A stretch of 41,134 nucleotides of DNA from Vampirovibrio chlorellavorus (GTDB lineage: Bacteria > Cyanobacteriota > Vampirovibrionia > Vampirovibrionales > Vampirovibrionaceae), in assembly GCA_903866275.1 (NCBI GenBank), contig CAIPMU010000016.1, positions 259,978 to 301,111 of the forward strand, in the 5' to 3' direction. Shown here piece by piece: positions 13,766 to 21,459 of the stretch (its first letter is position 1; each line of letters begins with the position of its first letter). The notes beneath the pieces are model-generated. The model did no database searches and was not told the DNA's origin. It saw only the letters and a program-made list of their open reading frames with translations. A program made the translations under genes and the position numbers.

Positions 13766-15154
13766 TTGGGTGTCTTTTCGGAAGTGGCCGAGCGATTTAG
13801 AGGACCGGCCCAACAGAGCCGGATCCGGCAAGCTGCGCAGCACTGGCCCAGCATCAACGATCTGATCATGGCCACCTCCAAGGCGATGGATTTGCTGGAG
13901 GGCAAGCCCCTGCGTTCTGCACTGAAAGTGGCGGTGATTGCCGGCTCTATCGCCAAACTAATGAACCTGTCGGAGCGGGAAGTGGCCTCGGTGGTGTATG
14001 CCGCCTTGCTGCACGATATCGGGCTGGTGAGCCTGGTCTCCAATATCTTCCCCCATCTGCCACCGGGCTTATCGGAAAAACAGTTGTTTCAGAATCACGC
14101 CCTGCACAACGCGCGGGTGATTGGCAATCCTTACGAGCAGCCGCTGTCGAATGAGCTGTTCCAATTGTTTCACCAGCATCCGCTGGCCGCCAAGGACTTC
14201 CTGCGCAAGGTCTGCCTGTCGCAGGACGTGGGCGATATTATCTCCACGCACCACGAGCTGTGCGATGGGTCGGGCTACCCCTTCGGGCTGGTGCGAGAGC
14301 AGATTCCCATCGGGGGCCGTATTCTGGCCTTCGCCGATGTGGCCGAATGCGTGCTGGAAGTCACGGTGCGGGAAAGTTCTGCCTTTACCTCGCGCAAACA
14401 CGCGCTGGAAAGCTTCATGCAGATCAAGGCCCCCGGTAAGTTCGACCCGGACGTGATCGCGGTGTTTGGCAGCCTGCTGGAAACCAATCAGGACTTTATC
14501 AAACAAATTTCCTCACTGGACGTAGAGAACATGGTGCGGGCCTTACTGCCAGAACGCACCATGACCCTGAGCGGCTCCACCTTGCTGAGTGTAGTAGAAG
14601 CCATTGGCGGGCTATCCGATAGCACCATGTCGCTGTACAAAGCCGGGCGCTCCCGCCGGGTAGCGGATTTAGCCCTCACGCTGGCGGAAAACCTCTGCAT
14701 TCACCGGGAGCAATGTGGTGAACTCGCCATGGCCGCCCTGCTGATGGACATCGGACATTTGGGCACGCCCACGGCCATCCTGATGAAGCGCGGCCCGCTG
14801 TCGGCGGATGAACGGGCCATTATTCATGATCACCCCTTCTTGACCCAGGAGATCTTCAAAGGGGTACCCGGTTTTGAAAATATTTCCCTGTGGGCCAGCG
14901 AGCACCACGAGCGCATGAACGGCAAAGGGTACCCCGGTCATACCAAAGGCTATGAGATTTCCATTGGCGGGCGCATTCTGGCGCTGGCCGATGTGTTTGA
15001 CGCCCTGACTTCCCCACGCCCCTACCGCGAGCATTGCCATGAGCCCATGGACGCCCTCCCGGTGATTGGGCAAGGCCGCATGACCCTCTATGACAACCAG
15101 TTAGTGAACCTCCTCCGCAAAGTCATCCTCACCCGAGAGATCCCGGTGAATTAG
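13766..15154 (+). CDS. Tandem HD-GYP domain protein (cyclic-di-GMP phosphodiesterase family)
   Basis: A 462-residue protein made of two HD-GYP domains, with no receiver, PAS or membrane segment. Domain 1 (about residues 60-200) has LLHDIG, the HP pair in FHQHPLAAKDFL and STHHELCDGSGYPFG with a GGRILAFADV tail, so its metal ligands look intact. Domain 2 (about 290-440) has the full C-terminal motif (EHHERMNGKGYPGHTKG, RILALADVFDALTSPRPYR), but the HD pair reads LLMDIG, so the first His is Met. Active HD-GYP enzymes hydrolyse cyclic-di-GMP; here at most one site may work. The start is TTG at 13766 with AAGGAAG about 7 bases upstream. Nearness to the Tad locus suggests a link to adhesion, an inference. 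Confidence 0.85.
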   Translation: MGVFSEVAERFRGPAQQSRIRQAAQHWPSINDLIMATSKAMDLLEGKPLRSALKVAVIAGSIAKLMNLSEREVASVVYAALLHDIGLVSLVSNIFPHLPPGLSEKQLFQNHALHNARVIGNPYEQPLSNELFQLFHQHPLAAKDFLRKVCLSQDVGDIISTHHELCDGSGYPFGLVREQIPIGGRILAFADVAECVLEVTVRESSAFTSRKHALESFMQIKAPGKFDPDVIAVFGSLLETNQDFIKQISSLDVENMVRALLPERTMTLSGSTLLSVVEAIGGLSDSTMSLYKAGRSRRVADLALTLAENLCIHREQCGELAMAALLMDIGHLGTPTAILMKRGPLSADERAIIHDHPFLTQEIFKGVPGFENISLWASEHHERMNGKGYPGHTKGYEISIGGRILALADVFDALTSPRPYREHCHEPMDALPVIGQGRMTLYDNQLVNLLRKVILTREIPVN

Positions 15155-15173
15155 GATTAATAGCCAATAAAAA

Positions 15174-15201
15174 GCACTTTGACTGATAACAATCAAAGTG
15201 C
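15174..15201 (-). terminator. Terminator of the coaD operon
   Basis: A 9-bp stem (GCACTTTGA at 15174-15182 with TCAAAGTGC at 15193-15201). On the minus strand it is followed by TTTTTATT, so it ends the coaD operon; it may also serve the HD-GYP gene on the plus strand. Further stems, GCCTGAC/GTCAGGC (15227-15258) and CTGGGG/CCCCAG (15272-15291), lie between it and the operon's last stop codon. Confidence 0.75.
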
Positions 15202-15296
15202 GCAGAAACGATGTAAGAAGCTTGTGGCCTGACGCTGGTGTGTCCGTCAAGGTCAGGCGAACCGGGAAGGCCTGGGGATAGGCTCCCCCAGACCGG

Positions 15297-16004
15297 TTAA
15301 GGATTGCTGCTGAGGGTGGTCTGTCTCAGGAATTCCTGAGCATAACTGCTACTCACCGGGGTGCCGGCGGAATAGCTGGGCTCCGGGCTAGGCTGAGCGC
15401 TGTAGCCACTCACGTCCATGGAAGGATTAGCGGGGCTATACTGTCCCACCGAGGGACGTTGACCACCGCCCACTTGCTGAGCAGCATCCATGCGAGCTTT
15501 TTTCAGGTAACGCTGGCCGTTTTTCACCACGGACTGGAACTCGATCAAGCTCTTGTCAAGGCTACCCAGGATGGCTTCGGCATACTGATCGGCACCAATG
15601 CGGATGGCGTTGGCCTCTTCGTAAGCCTGAGCCTTGGCGGCTTCGGCCTCTTCAAAGGTCTTCTTGCGCATGGCTTCCAGCTCCATGGTGATTTGCTGGC
15701 GAATACGATTGGCCTCTTCATGCACGGCACGCAGCAACTCGGATTCACTCAGCATGAACTCGGATTGTTTTTTGGCATCTTGCAGAATCTGGCCCGCTTT
15801 GGATTGCGCTTCGTTGACGATCTCGTCGCGGCGATCCAGAACGCGCTGGGCGTGTTGAATCTCGGCGGGCAGGTTTTCCCGGATGCGATCCAGGAGAGGG
15901 ACCAGTTTTTCACCGTTGACGATAGTAAATGGCGTAAAAGGAATCCCCATCCCGGTTAAGATGAAGTCTTCCATCCGCTCGATCATTCTGGCAAAAGTAT
16001 TAAT
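15297..16004 (-). CDS. DivIVA-like / Cdv3-like coiled-coil protein
   Basis: A protein of about 235 residues with a short N-terminal domain (MGIPFTPFTIVNGEKLVPLL), a long charged coiled coil (about residues 45-170: LDRRDEIVNEAQSKAGQIL, AQAYEEANAIRIGADQYAE) and a Pro/Ser/Gln-rich tail. This plan resembles the DivIVA-like, ATP-synthase-b-like proteins found next to coaD in cyanobacteria (Cdv3 type), which act in cell division. The start is uncertain. AGGAG points, with 7-base spacing, at an ATT (16002-16004) that overlaps the preceding gene's TAA; the first ordinary start is the ATG at 15986. The frame runs further upstream to 16145, but that part overlaps the previous gene and looks spurious. 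Confidence 0.75.
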   Translation of the reverse strand: MNTFARMIERMEDFILTGMGIPFTPFTIVNGEKLVPLLDRIRENLPAEIQHAQRVLDRRDEIVNEAQSKAGQILQDAKKQSEFMLSESELLRAVHEEANRIRQQITMELEAMRKKTFEEAEAAKAQAYEEANAIRIGADQYAEAILGSLDKSLIEFQSVVKNGQRYLKKARMDAAQQVGGGQRPSVGQYSPANPSMDVSGYSAQPSPEPSYSAGTPVSSSYAQEFLRQTTLSSNP

Positions 16005-16248
16005 GGCTTCTCTCCTTTCCCTTGTTTTTGGGCTTATACAACTTTGGTTCGGCCTCTGTCGCGGCAAAGGCCTTGATAAATCTTCCGTCCATCTCATCTT
16101 GCAGACAGGCGCGCAACTGATCCAGCAGGAACAGCATCTTTTCATGATCTACCAGATAGAAGGGGGTCATGGGAATGGGCCAGCCTTTTTTCATGAGCAA
16201 GGCTTCCAGTTGGTCCATGACTTTGAGGGCGTCGCTGCGTTCCATCAT
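16000..16248 (-). CDS. Short protein duplicating the N-terminal domain of the DivIVA-like neighbour
   Basis: An 82-residue product. Its segment PIPMTPFYLVDHEKMLFLLD aligns with GIPFTPFTIVNGEKLVPLLD of the next gene, sharing the pattern P-x-TPF-x-x-V-x-x-EK-x-x-x-LLD and continuing into a similar LRACLQDEM/IRENLPAEI helix. The coiled coil and tail are absent, and a basic end (KNKGKERSH) follows. It thus looks like a tandem partial duplicate. The ATG (16246-16248) overlaps the coaD TGA as ATGA, so it is translationally coupled to coaD. Function unknown; it may bind the same partner as its larger neighbour, as an inference. Confidence 0.65.
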   Translation of the reverse strand: MMERSDALKVMDQLEALLMKKGWPIPMTPFYLVDHEKMLFLLDQLRACLQDEMDGRFIKAFAATEAEPKLYKPKNKGKERSH

Positions 16249-16739
16249 GAGGCTTGGGCCCCTTCTGCCCGACGGGCCACCAGATAGCGTCCCACGTGCT
16301 CGGGCACCAGCCCGTGAATATTGCCACCCAGCTTGGCCACTTCGTTGGTCATGCTGGAAGAGAGGAACTGATATTCCAGCCCGGCCATCATGAAGATGGT
16401 TTCTACTGAAGGGCTGAGGCGTTTGTTCATTTGCGACATGGCGAACTCGTACTCGAAATCGGAGACCGCGCGAAGGCCGCGAATAATGACTTTGGCGTTG
16501 TGGGCTTTGGCGAGATCCACGGTTAATCCTTCAAATGCCTGTACTGAGACGTTGCTTAAGTGCTTAACGCTTTGCCGAACCTGCTCTTCCCGCTCATTGA
16601 TGGGAATATTGGGCTGTTTACCGGGATTTTTGACGACTGCCATAATCACCTGTTCAAACATTTGGCTGGCTCGGGTAATGATGTCCACATGCCCCAGGGT
16701 AATGGGGTCAAAGCTGCCGGGGTAAACCGCAATGGTCAC
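16245..16739 (-). CDS. coaD: Phosphopantetheine adenylyltransferase
   Basis: A 164-residue enzyme of coenzyme A synthesis that joins 4'-phosphopantetheine and ATP to give dephospho-CoA. The nucleotidyltransferase motif YPGSFDPITLGHVDII is at residues 6-21; KVIIRGLRAVSDFEYEFAMSQMN and EYQFLSSSMTNEVAKLGG match the substrate and ATP-binding segments of the family. The length is usual. The start is GTG at 16739, with GGGAG about 10 bases upstream. It begins an operon with the two genes that follow on the minus strand. CoaD next to a DivIVA-like gene is an arrangement known from cyanobacteria. Confidence 0.95.
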   Translation of the reverse strand: MTIAVYPGSFDPITLGHVDIITRASQMFEQVIMAVVKNPGKQPNIPINEREEQVRQSVKHLSNVSVQAFEGLTVDLAKAHNAKVIIRGLRAVSDFEYEFAMSQMNKRLSPSVETIFMMAGLEYQFLSSSMTNEVAKLGGNIHGLVPEHVGRYLVARRAEGAQAS

Positions 16740-17195
16740 GAACGCTGACTCCCCATGTTACTGATGACTCCTAACGCGCCGCTGTCATGGGATTGATTGC
16801 AGTAAAGTCCCGACAGACAAGCGTTTGATGTAGACAATAGTCAGTTTACTATATGAAAAAGTTAATAAACAATGAGATGACTAAGATTGTTAGAAAAGTT
16901 TACGAGTGATCCGGGAAAGTAAAAGGCGGATAAGGCTTGCAGGGCGATCGATTTCCCATGTTCCGCCCCCAGCCTGATTCACCTTTACGAAACTTAAGAC
17001 TTAGCAATGGAAGTACAAGATTGCAAATTGTTCCGGCACCCCACCCCGACAAACCACCCGCATGCGCAAACTCCTCTAAAATCAACACAACCTATACACA
17101 TGAATATCAAGCAAGAAGGAATCCCCCCCCTTTTATCCCTCTTTAAAACCATACTTCCAATACCCCCACACCCAAACCAACCTGCCCTCTCTCCA

Positions 17196-17216
17196 AAAAG
17201 AGGCAAAGCCTCTTTT
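17196..17216. terminator. Bidirectional terminator-like hairpin
   Basis: AAAAGAGGC (17196-17204) pairs with GCCTCTTTT (17208-17216) around a 3-base AAA loop. The A and T flanks give a T-rich end in both directions. No adjacent gene explains it. Confidence 0.5.
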
Positions 17217-17271
17217 CCTAAGCCAAAAGGCGCCACAGCCACACACCAGAAAACGATCTCTGGCGGGGTTT

Positions 17272-17326
17272 GGGGCCGCCAGTGGCCCCCAATGGAGGGA
17301 GTTTGAGGGAGGCTAGCCTCCCTCAA
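17272..17326. repeat. Pair of palindromes in non-coding DNA
   Basis: GGGGCC (17272-17277) pairs with GGCCCC (17284-17289). Shortly after it, 17303-17326 is a perfect 24-base palindrome whose half is TTGAGGGAGGCT. There is no T tract. Both have a GGC/GCC core, as does the neighbouring hairpin at 17196-17216. They may be REP-like elements or remains of a small mobile element. Confidence 0.5.
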
Positions 17327-17464
17327 GGCAGCCCATCAAAACCGAAACCCACCCATCCCACGAAGCATGTAGTAGCAAACCCCAACCCCGCGAGGTAAGA
17401 TGATCCCTGGCGAGAGCAACACTCTCAGCCGTTTGTTCATTTTACTTTTAGGTTTTTATCGCGG

Positions 17465-17493
17465 TTGACAGCCCCATATGTTGAGGCTATTAT
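17465..17493 (+). promoter_or_regulatory. Sigma-70 type promoter of the rpmG-rplA operon
   Basis: A consensus -35 TTGACA (17465-17470) and a -10 TATTAT (17488-17493) are exactly 17 bases apart. The -10 ends about 30 bases before the rpmG start codon. It is the best promoter match in the window. Confidence 0.85.
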
Positions 17494-17525
17494 TGCGATT
17501 CACAACGGAAAGCCGGTTTTTGACA

Positions 17526-17690
17526 ATGGGTAAAAAGAAAAAATTAAAAAAAGTGATTTTGGCTTGCGGTGAATGTTCCGAACGGAACTACTCGACGCCC
17601 AAAACCCAGAATCAGGCCACTGAACGGTTAGAACTGAATAAGTACTGCCCCCGCTGCGCCAATCATACCCTGCACAAAGAAACCCGCTAG
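17526..17690 (+). CDS. rpmG: 50S ribosomal protein L33
   Basis: A 54-residue ribosomal protein, [20 protein letters not shown] onward. CGEC and CPRC make the two CxxC pairs of the zinc-binding (C+) form of L33, so this copy should depend on zinc. The ATG at 17526 gives the usual L33 length; the open frame further upstream (to 17478) falls within the promoter region and is not likely translated. No strong Shine-Dalgarno is seen. The order rpmG, tRNA-Trp, secE, nusG, rplK, rplA is common in bacteria. Confidence 0.92.
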   Translation: MGKKKKLKKVILACGECSERNYSTPKTQNQATERLELNKYCPRCANHTLHKETR

Positions 17691-17911
17691 TCCGTTGACG
17701 TCGGAGTGTCTGATAAAACTGGTTACTCTGTTTTTATCCGTTGCCTCTGCCAGTCAAAGTCTCGTCCCAGTCACGAACCACCCCAATCCGGCACAGGTTT
17801 GCCCGATGGCTTTCAGTTCGATTCCGGAACACCTTTGGCAAACTGTGGTCTTTTCAACAGGGCACCCTCCGATCTATGATCAGTCTCAAGTCAGGCCAAT
17901 TCGTATGACAT

Positions 17912-17984
17912 GCGTCCTTAGTTCAGTTGGTAGAACGTCGGTCTCCAAAACCGAATGTCGGGGGTTCGAGTCCTCCAGGGCGCG
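17912..17984 (+). tRNA. trnW: tRNA-Trp (anticodon CCA)
   Basis: A complete cloverleaf: acceptor GCGTCCT (17912-17918) with AGGGCGC (17977-17983, one G-T pair), D stem GTTC/GAAC, anticodon stem TCGGT/ACCGA around loop CTCCAAA with anticodon CCA, and T arm GGGGG-TTCGAGT-CCTCC. The discriminator base is G, and CCA is not encoded, so it must be added by the CCA enzyme. It lies between rpmG and secE and is probably cut out of the operon transcript. Confidence 0.95.
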
Positions 17985-18034
17985 TATTCTAAATTTCATA
18001 CGGACTGAGTCCACCCACACAGCAGGAGTTTAGC

Positions 18035-18310
18035 GTGAGCCCCATGGCAACCGTGAACAAACCCACCCCGGATAATTCAGACAAAAAGCCGCGCAAGTCA
18101 GAGGTTAGCCCATCACTGGTGGCGCAACTCAAAGACTACTTTGTCGGCGTCAAGTCAGAGTGGACAAAAATCAGTTGGCCCACCTGGCCACAGATTTGGG
18201 GCCAGACTATCGTGGTACTCCTGATGGTCACTATTATGACCACCGGCTTGTTTATCCTGGATTACGGCATTCACTTCACCATTACCAGTATTACCCCCCA
18301 TCGCAGTTAA
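18035..18310 (+). CDS. secE: Preprotein translocase subunit SecE
   Basis: A 91-residue SecE of the short, single-spanning type. The conserved amphipathic segment FVGVKSEWTKISWPTWPQIW is followed by the transmembrane helix TIVVLLMVTIMTTGLFILDY. SecE clamps SecY in the inner-membrane Sec channel. The start is GTG at 18035, with AGGAG six bases upstream; an ATG three codons later is possible. It is followed by nusG after 25 bases. Confidence 0.95.
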   Translation: MSPMATVNKPTPDNSDKKPRKSEVSPSLVAQLKDYFVGVKSEWTKISWPTWPQIWGQTIVVLLMVTIMTTGLFILDYGIHFTITSITPHRS

Positions 18311-18335
18311 AGATAAACCAATACAGGAAACTGAC

Positions 18336-19076
18336 ATGGCCTTTCAAACAGAACACCAATCGCCCATCGAAGCAATGAGCACTGAAGATATGGACACCCG
18401 GGAATACGAAACCGGGGATTTCGCCGTGGAAGAGGATGAGGACGAAGCGCCCAAATCCCGCGATCATCGCGTGAAAGTGATGTCTGAGCACAACTCGGAC
18501 AAAGCCATTAACGTGACTGCTGATTCGGATGCGCCCCTGAAGCGTCCACCCCGTCGTCGCTGGTACATTGTGCACACCTATTCCGGGCACGAAAACAAAG
18601 TAAAAGTGAACCTGGAACGCCGCATTGAGTCCATGAACATGGGCGATAAAATCTTCAGGGTGGAAGTCCCCAACAAGTCCGTCACCAAAATCAAGGACGG
18701 CAAGCGGACTGAAAAAGAAGAGCGCATCTTCCCCGGTTATGTACTCGTCGAGATGCTGATGGATGACGATTCGTGGTACGTGGTTCGACACACGCCGGGT
18801 GTGACCAAGTTTGTGGGCTCCCAAAAGAAGCCCATCCCGGCCAAGGATTCCGAAATCAAACGCATCTTGCTGCGGAGCCAGCCCGTGGCCGCCAAAATCG
18901 AAATCGACCTCAAAGTCGGCGAGGTGGTCAAGATCACCAGCGGCCCCTTTGCAGATTTCGAGGGCACTGTCACCGAAGTCAGCCCGGAAAAAGAGCGTCT
19001 CAAAGCGTCCGTGTCCATCTTTGGTCGCGAAACGCCGGTTGAACTGGCCTTTAACCAGGTACAGAAATCTCACTAA
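18336..19076 (+). CDS. nusG: Transcription termination/antitermination factor NusG, with acidic N-terminal extension
   Basis: A 246-residue NusG. The NGN domain begins at [20 protein letters not shown] (about residue 72) and includes [14 protein letters not shown] and [13 protein letters not shown]. The C-terminal KOW domain is [20 protein letters not shown] onward. NusG binds RNA polymerase, speeds elongation and links it to Rho or ribosomes. The first 70 residues are an acidic, probably disordered extension ([20 protein letters not shown]); many NusG proteins lack it. The ATG at 18336 has AGGAAA 5 bases upstream, which supports this start over any inside the extension. Confidence 0.95.
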   Translation: MAFQTEHQSPIEAMSTEDMDTREYETGDFAVEEDEDEAPKSRDHRVKVMSEHNSDKAINVTADSDAPLKRPPRRRWYIVHTYSGHENKVKVNLERRIESMNMGDKIFRVEVPNKSVTKIKDGKRTEKEERIFPGYVLVEMLMDDDSWYVVRHTPGVTKFVGSQKKPIPAKDSEIKRILLRSQPVAAKIEIDLKVGEVVKITSGPFADFEGTVTEVSPEKERLKASVSIFGRETPVELAFNQVQKSH

Positions 19077-19211
19077 ATCCTCACTCTACGCATGCGCCTC
19101 AGCCTGATTACTGAGGCGGGATCCCGGAAACAGTGGATCGAAACTTGTTTTTGATTTACATTCAGAGATCAAAATTTCAGACACTACACATCATCGGAGG
19201 TATACGTTCCA

Positions 19212-19634
19212 GTGGCTAAAAAAATTACCGGAAAAATTAAACTCCAGCTCACCGCTGGCAAGGCGAACCCGGCTCCCCCGGTTGGTCCTGCTTTGGGTCA
19301 GCACGGCGTTAACATTATGGAATTCTGCAAACAGTACAATGCTCAGACCACTGAAAAAGCGGGTCAGGTCATTCCTGTTGAAATTACCGTTTACGAAGAT
19401 CGCTCTTTCACCTTTGTGTTGAAAACGCCCCCTGTTTCCTTCCTGATCATCAAAGAATCCGGGATTGAAAAAGGGTCAGGCAAACCCAACACTGTGAAAA
19501 ACGGCACCCTCAATGCGGAGCAAGTCACCAAGATTGCGACCTTGAAAATGGCCGACCTGAATGCGCACACCGTGGCCTCTGCCGAGCAGATGGTTCGTGG
19601 CACCGCACGCAGCATGGGCGTGGTTTGCGAATAA
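19212..19634 (+). CDS. rplK: 50S ribosomal protein L11
   Basis: A 140-residue L11, full length and typical: [20 protein letters not shown] and [20 protein letters not shown] in the N-terminal domain, then [20 protein letters not shown] and the end [13 protein letters not shown]. It forms the stalk base near the GTPase centre of the large subunit. The start is GTG at 19212, with GGAGG about 11 bases upstream. Confidence 0.97.
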   Translation: MAKKITGKIKLQLTAGKANPAPPVGPALGQHGVNIMEFCKQYNAQTTEKAGQVIPVEITVYEDRSFTFVLKTPPVSFLIIKESGIEKGSGKPNTVKNGTLNAEQVTKIATLKMADLNAHTVASAEQMVRGTARSMGVVCE

Positions 19635-19735
19635 CGCACAACACAGCCGTTTTACACCCAGTTATATCTTCATATTAGTAACCATCATTGGGAGATTGCC
19701 TCGCGCAATCGTTTGAACCAAAGGAGATTGAATCA

Positions 19736-20464
19736 ATGGCTAAACTAAGCAAACGTCATAAACACTTCCAAGAACTGCTGAACGGTGTTCAACAGCCCTT
19801 AACCGCGAAAGAAGGGTTTTCCACGCTGAAAAAAGCCCTGGAACTTGCTAAATTCGATGAAACCGTGGAAACTCACATTCGCTTGGGCATTAACGTCAAA
19901 CACGCCGATCAACAGGTTCGTAGCACCGTTGTTCTACCCGAAGGCACTGGCAAGACGGTTCGCGTGGCTGTATTGGCCAAGGGCGAAAAAGTCAAAGAAG
20001 CCAGAGACGCCGGCGCAGACTTCGCGGGGAGCGAAGATCTGGTCGAAAAAATGGACAAAGAGAACTGGTTGGATTTTGACGTCTTGATTGCCACCCCCGA
20101 TGCGATGGGCTTGCTGGGCAAAATGGGTAAAGTGTTGGGTCCCAAAGGCCTGATGCCTAACCCCAAAACCGGCACCGTCACTTTCGATGTGGCCCAAGCC
20201 ATTAAAGAAGTAAAAGCCGGTAAAGTGGAATTCCGCGCCGACAAGCAAGGGATTGTACACACTTCGATTGGCAAAGGCCGCTTCACCGAAGATCAGCTGT
20301 TGAAAAACTTCTCCACGCTGTACGACGCCATTTTGCGCGCCAAGCCTTCGGCAGCCAAAGGCACCTACGTGAAGTCCGTTTATGTGACTTCGACCATGGG
20401 CCCCAGCCTGAAGCTGGATACCGGCCGCTTAACCAGCGAAATTCGCGATTACCTGGCGGTCTAG
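19736..20464 (+). CDS. rplA: 50S ribosomal protein L1
   Basis: A 242-residue L1, slightly longer than many. The motif [16 protein letters not shown] is at about residues 136-151, and the end is [15 protein letters not shown] onward. L1 binds 23S rRNA at the mobile stalk and in many bacteria represses its own mRNA. The ATG at 19736 has AAGGAGATT upstream; the frame is open further upstream but without a ribosome site. A terminator follows at once, so rplJ, rplL and rpoB are not in this transcription unit. Confidence 0.97.
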   Translation: MAKLSKRHKHFQELLNGVQQPLTAKEGFSTLKKALELAKFDETVETHIRLGINVKHADQQVRSTVVLPEGTGKTVRVAVLAKGEKVKEARDAGADFAGSEDLVEKMDKENWLDFDVLIATPDAMGLLGKMGKVLGPKGLMPNPKTGTVTFDVAQAIKEVKAGKVEFRADKQGIVHTSIGKGRFTEDQLLKNFSTLYDAILRAKPSAAKGTYVKSVYVTSTMGPSLKLDTGRLTSEIRDYLAV

Positions 20465-20493
20465 GACCTCACAGGTTCCGCACCTCACCTTTC

Positions 20494-20526
20494 AAGAAGC
20501 CCTTGTTCACAAGACAAGGGCTTCTT
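20494..20526 (+). terminator. Terminator of the ribosomal operon
   Basis: Perfect 13-bp stem (AAGAAGCCCTTGT at 20494-20506 with its complement at 20514-20526), loop TCACAAG, then TGTGTTC. It lies 30 bases after the rplA stop, between convergent genes. Confidence 0.88.
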
Positions 20527-20566
20527 TGTGTTCTCTATCCAGCCCTTACTTTCAATTAGGCACAAA

Positions 20567-20600
20567 AAATCAGGCAGCCGGTGAACCGACTGCCTGATTT
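20567..20600 (-). terminator. Terminator of the peroxiredoxin gene
   Basis: An 11-bp stem (AAATCAGGCAG with its complement) plus an inner CGG/CCG stem closed by a TGAA loop. On the minus strand it ends in TTTTTTGTG. It lies 46 bases after the peroxiredoxin stop, back to back with the rplA terminator. Confidence 0.88.
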
Positions 20601-20646
20601 ACGTTTAGAAGCGAATTCAGCGCGCTGAACCCGTTCCGGAAAGCGC

Positions 20647-21171
20647 CTAGGCTTTGCCGAGGGTTTTTTCGCCGGGCTTCCAGCCAACCGGGCACAGTTC
20701 GCCAGATTGGAAAGCTTGCAGCAAGCGGACGATTTCTTCCACGTTGCGGCCAACAGACAGATCGTTCACCAGGTAGCTACGCAGGTTGCCATCGGGATCG
20801 ATCAGGAACAAGCCGCGCAGGCTGATGCCTTTTTCTTCGATCAAGACGCCGTAGTCGCGGCTGATGCGGTGGCTGATGTCAGACACCAGGGGGAAATCGA
20901 TTTTGCCCAACGAGCTTTCGCTCCAGGCTTTGTGGGAGTAAGCGCTATCAACGCTGGTACCCAGGATTTGCGCGTTCAGTTTATCGAACTCAGCTTTGTG
21001 CTGGCTGAAACCGATGATTTCAGTCGGGCAAACAAAGGTGAAGTCCAAGGGGTAGAAGAACAATACGACCCACTTACCGCGGTAAGATTTCAAGGATACT
21101 TCACTGATTTCACCGTTGAAAAACGCGGGAGCGGTAAACTCTGGAGCGGGTTTTCCGATTTGTGCGACCAT
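20647..21171 (-). CDS. Typical 2-Cys peroxiredoxin (AhpC/Prx1 type)
   Basis: A 174-residue thiol peroxidase that reduces hydrogen peroxide and organic peroxides in the cytoplasm. The peroxidatic Cys48 is in FYPLDFTFVCPTE and the resolving Cys160 in GELCPVGWKPGEKT, as in typical 2-Cys enzymes. GISLRGLFLIDPDGNLRS is also characteristic. The short C-terminal tail may make it less prone to overoxidation. AAGGAG lies upstream of the ATG. It is monocistronic, with its own terminator. Thioredoxin, recharged by TrxB (12587-13555), is the likely reductant. A palindrome in its leader suggests redox control. Confidence 0.94.
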   Translation of the reverse strand: MVAQIGKPAPEFTAPAFFNGEISEVSLKSYRGKWVVLFFYPLDFTFVCPTEIIGFSQHKAEFDKLNAQILGTSVDSAYSHKAWSESSLGKIDFPLVSDISHRISRDYGVLIEEKGISLRGLFLIDPDGNLRSYLVNDLSVGRNVEEIVRLLQAFQSGELCPVGWKPGEKTLGKA

Positions 21172-21193
21172 GAACAGAATCTCCTTCTTTAAT

Positions 21194-21210
21194 CCAATTA
21201 ACGTAATTGG
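21194..21210. promoter_or_regulatory. Palindrome in the peroxiredoxin leader
   Basis: CCAATTA-ACG-TAATTGG has perfect 7-base arms, 23 bases upstream of the peroxiredoxin start and just beyond the ribosome site. Candidate minus-strand promoter elements, TTGCTT and TACTAA, lie a little upstream. It could bind a peroxide-sensing regulator such as the Fur-family protein at 39310-39780, but it does not match the classic PerR box. Confidence 0.4.
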
Positions 21211-21459
21211 TAAAAGTATTGTTAGTATGAAAACCCTGATTTTTCAAGCAAAAGTTTTCATGGCACAGGCTGTTTTGCCTTCCTATCAGACGCTTTACGG
21301 GGCCTTCCCCAAAAACGCGAATACCCCTTTTGGGACAACTTGGCTTATAGTAAATACGGGAATGCCACATCGGAGGGCCTTGGCGGCATCGCCGTCCGCG
21401 GAAATCCTAAGCACCATCCCACGGTTTGTCGTCGCGTGTTGGCCCGATAGGAGCCCCTT

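Larger units (their letters stand above)
16753..17464. other. Gene-free stretch of about 700 bases with clustered palindromes
   Basis: Nothing coding was found. The first part (16790-16900) is AT-rich and may carry the coaD promoter. From about 17030 to 17200 the plus strand is strikingly poor in G and rich in C and A, including a run of eight C residues at 17123-17130. Three strong hairpins follow at 17196-17216, 17272-17289 and 17303-17326. The rpmG promoter begins at 17465. Confidence 0.6.

Noticed and set aside
17695-18033. A plus-strand frame of 112 codons between rpmG and secE
   Set aside because: It runs through the tRNA-Trp gene and has no ribosome site; the tRNA is certain.
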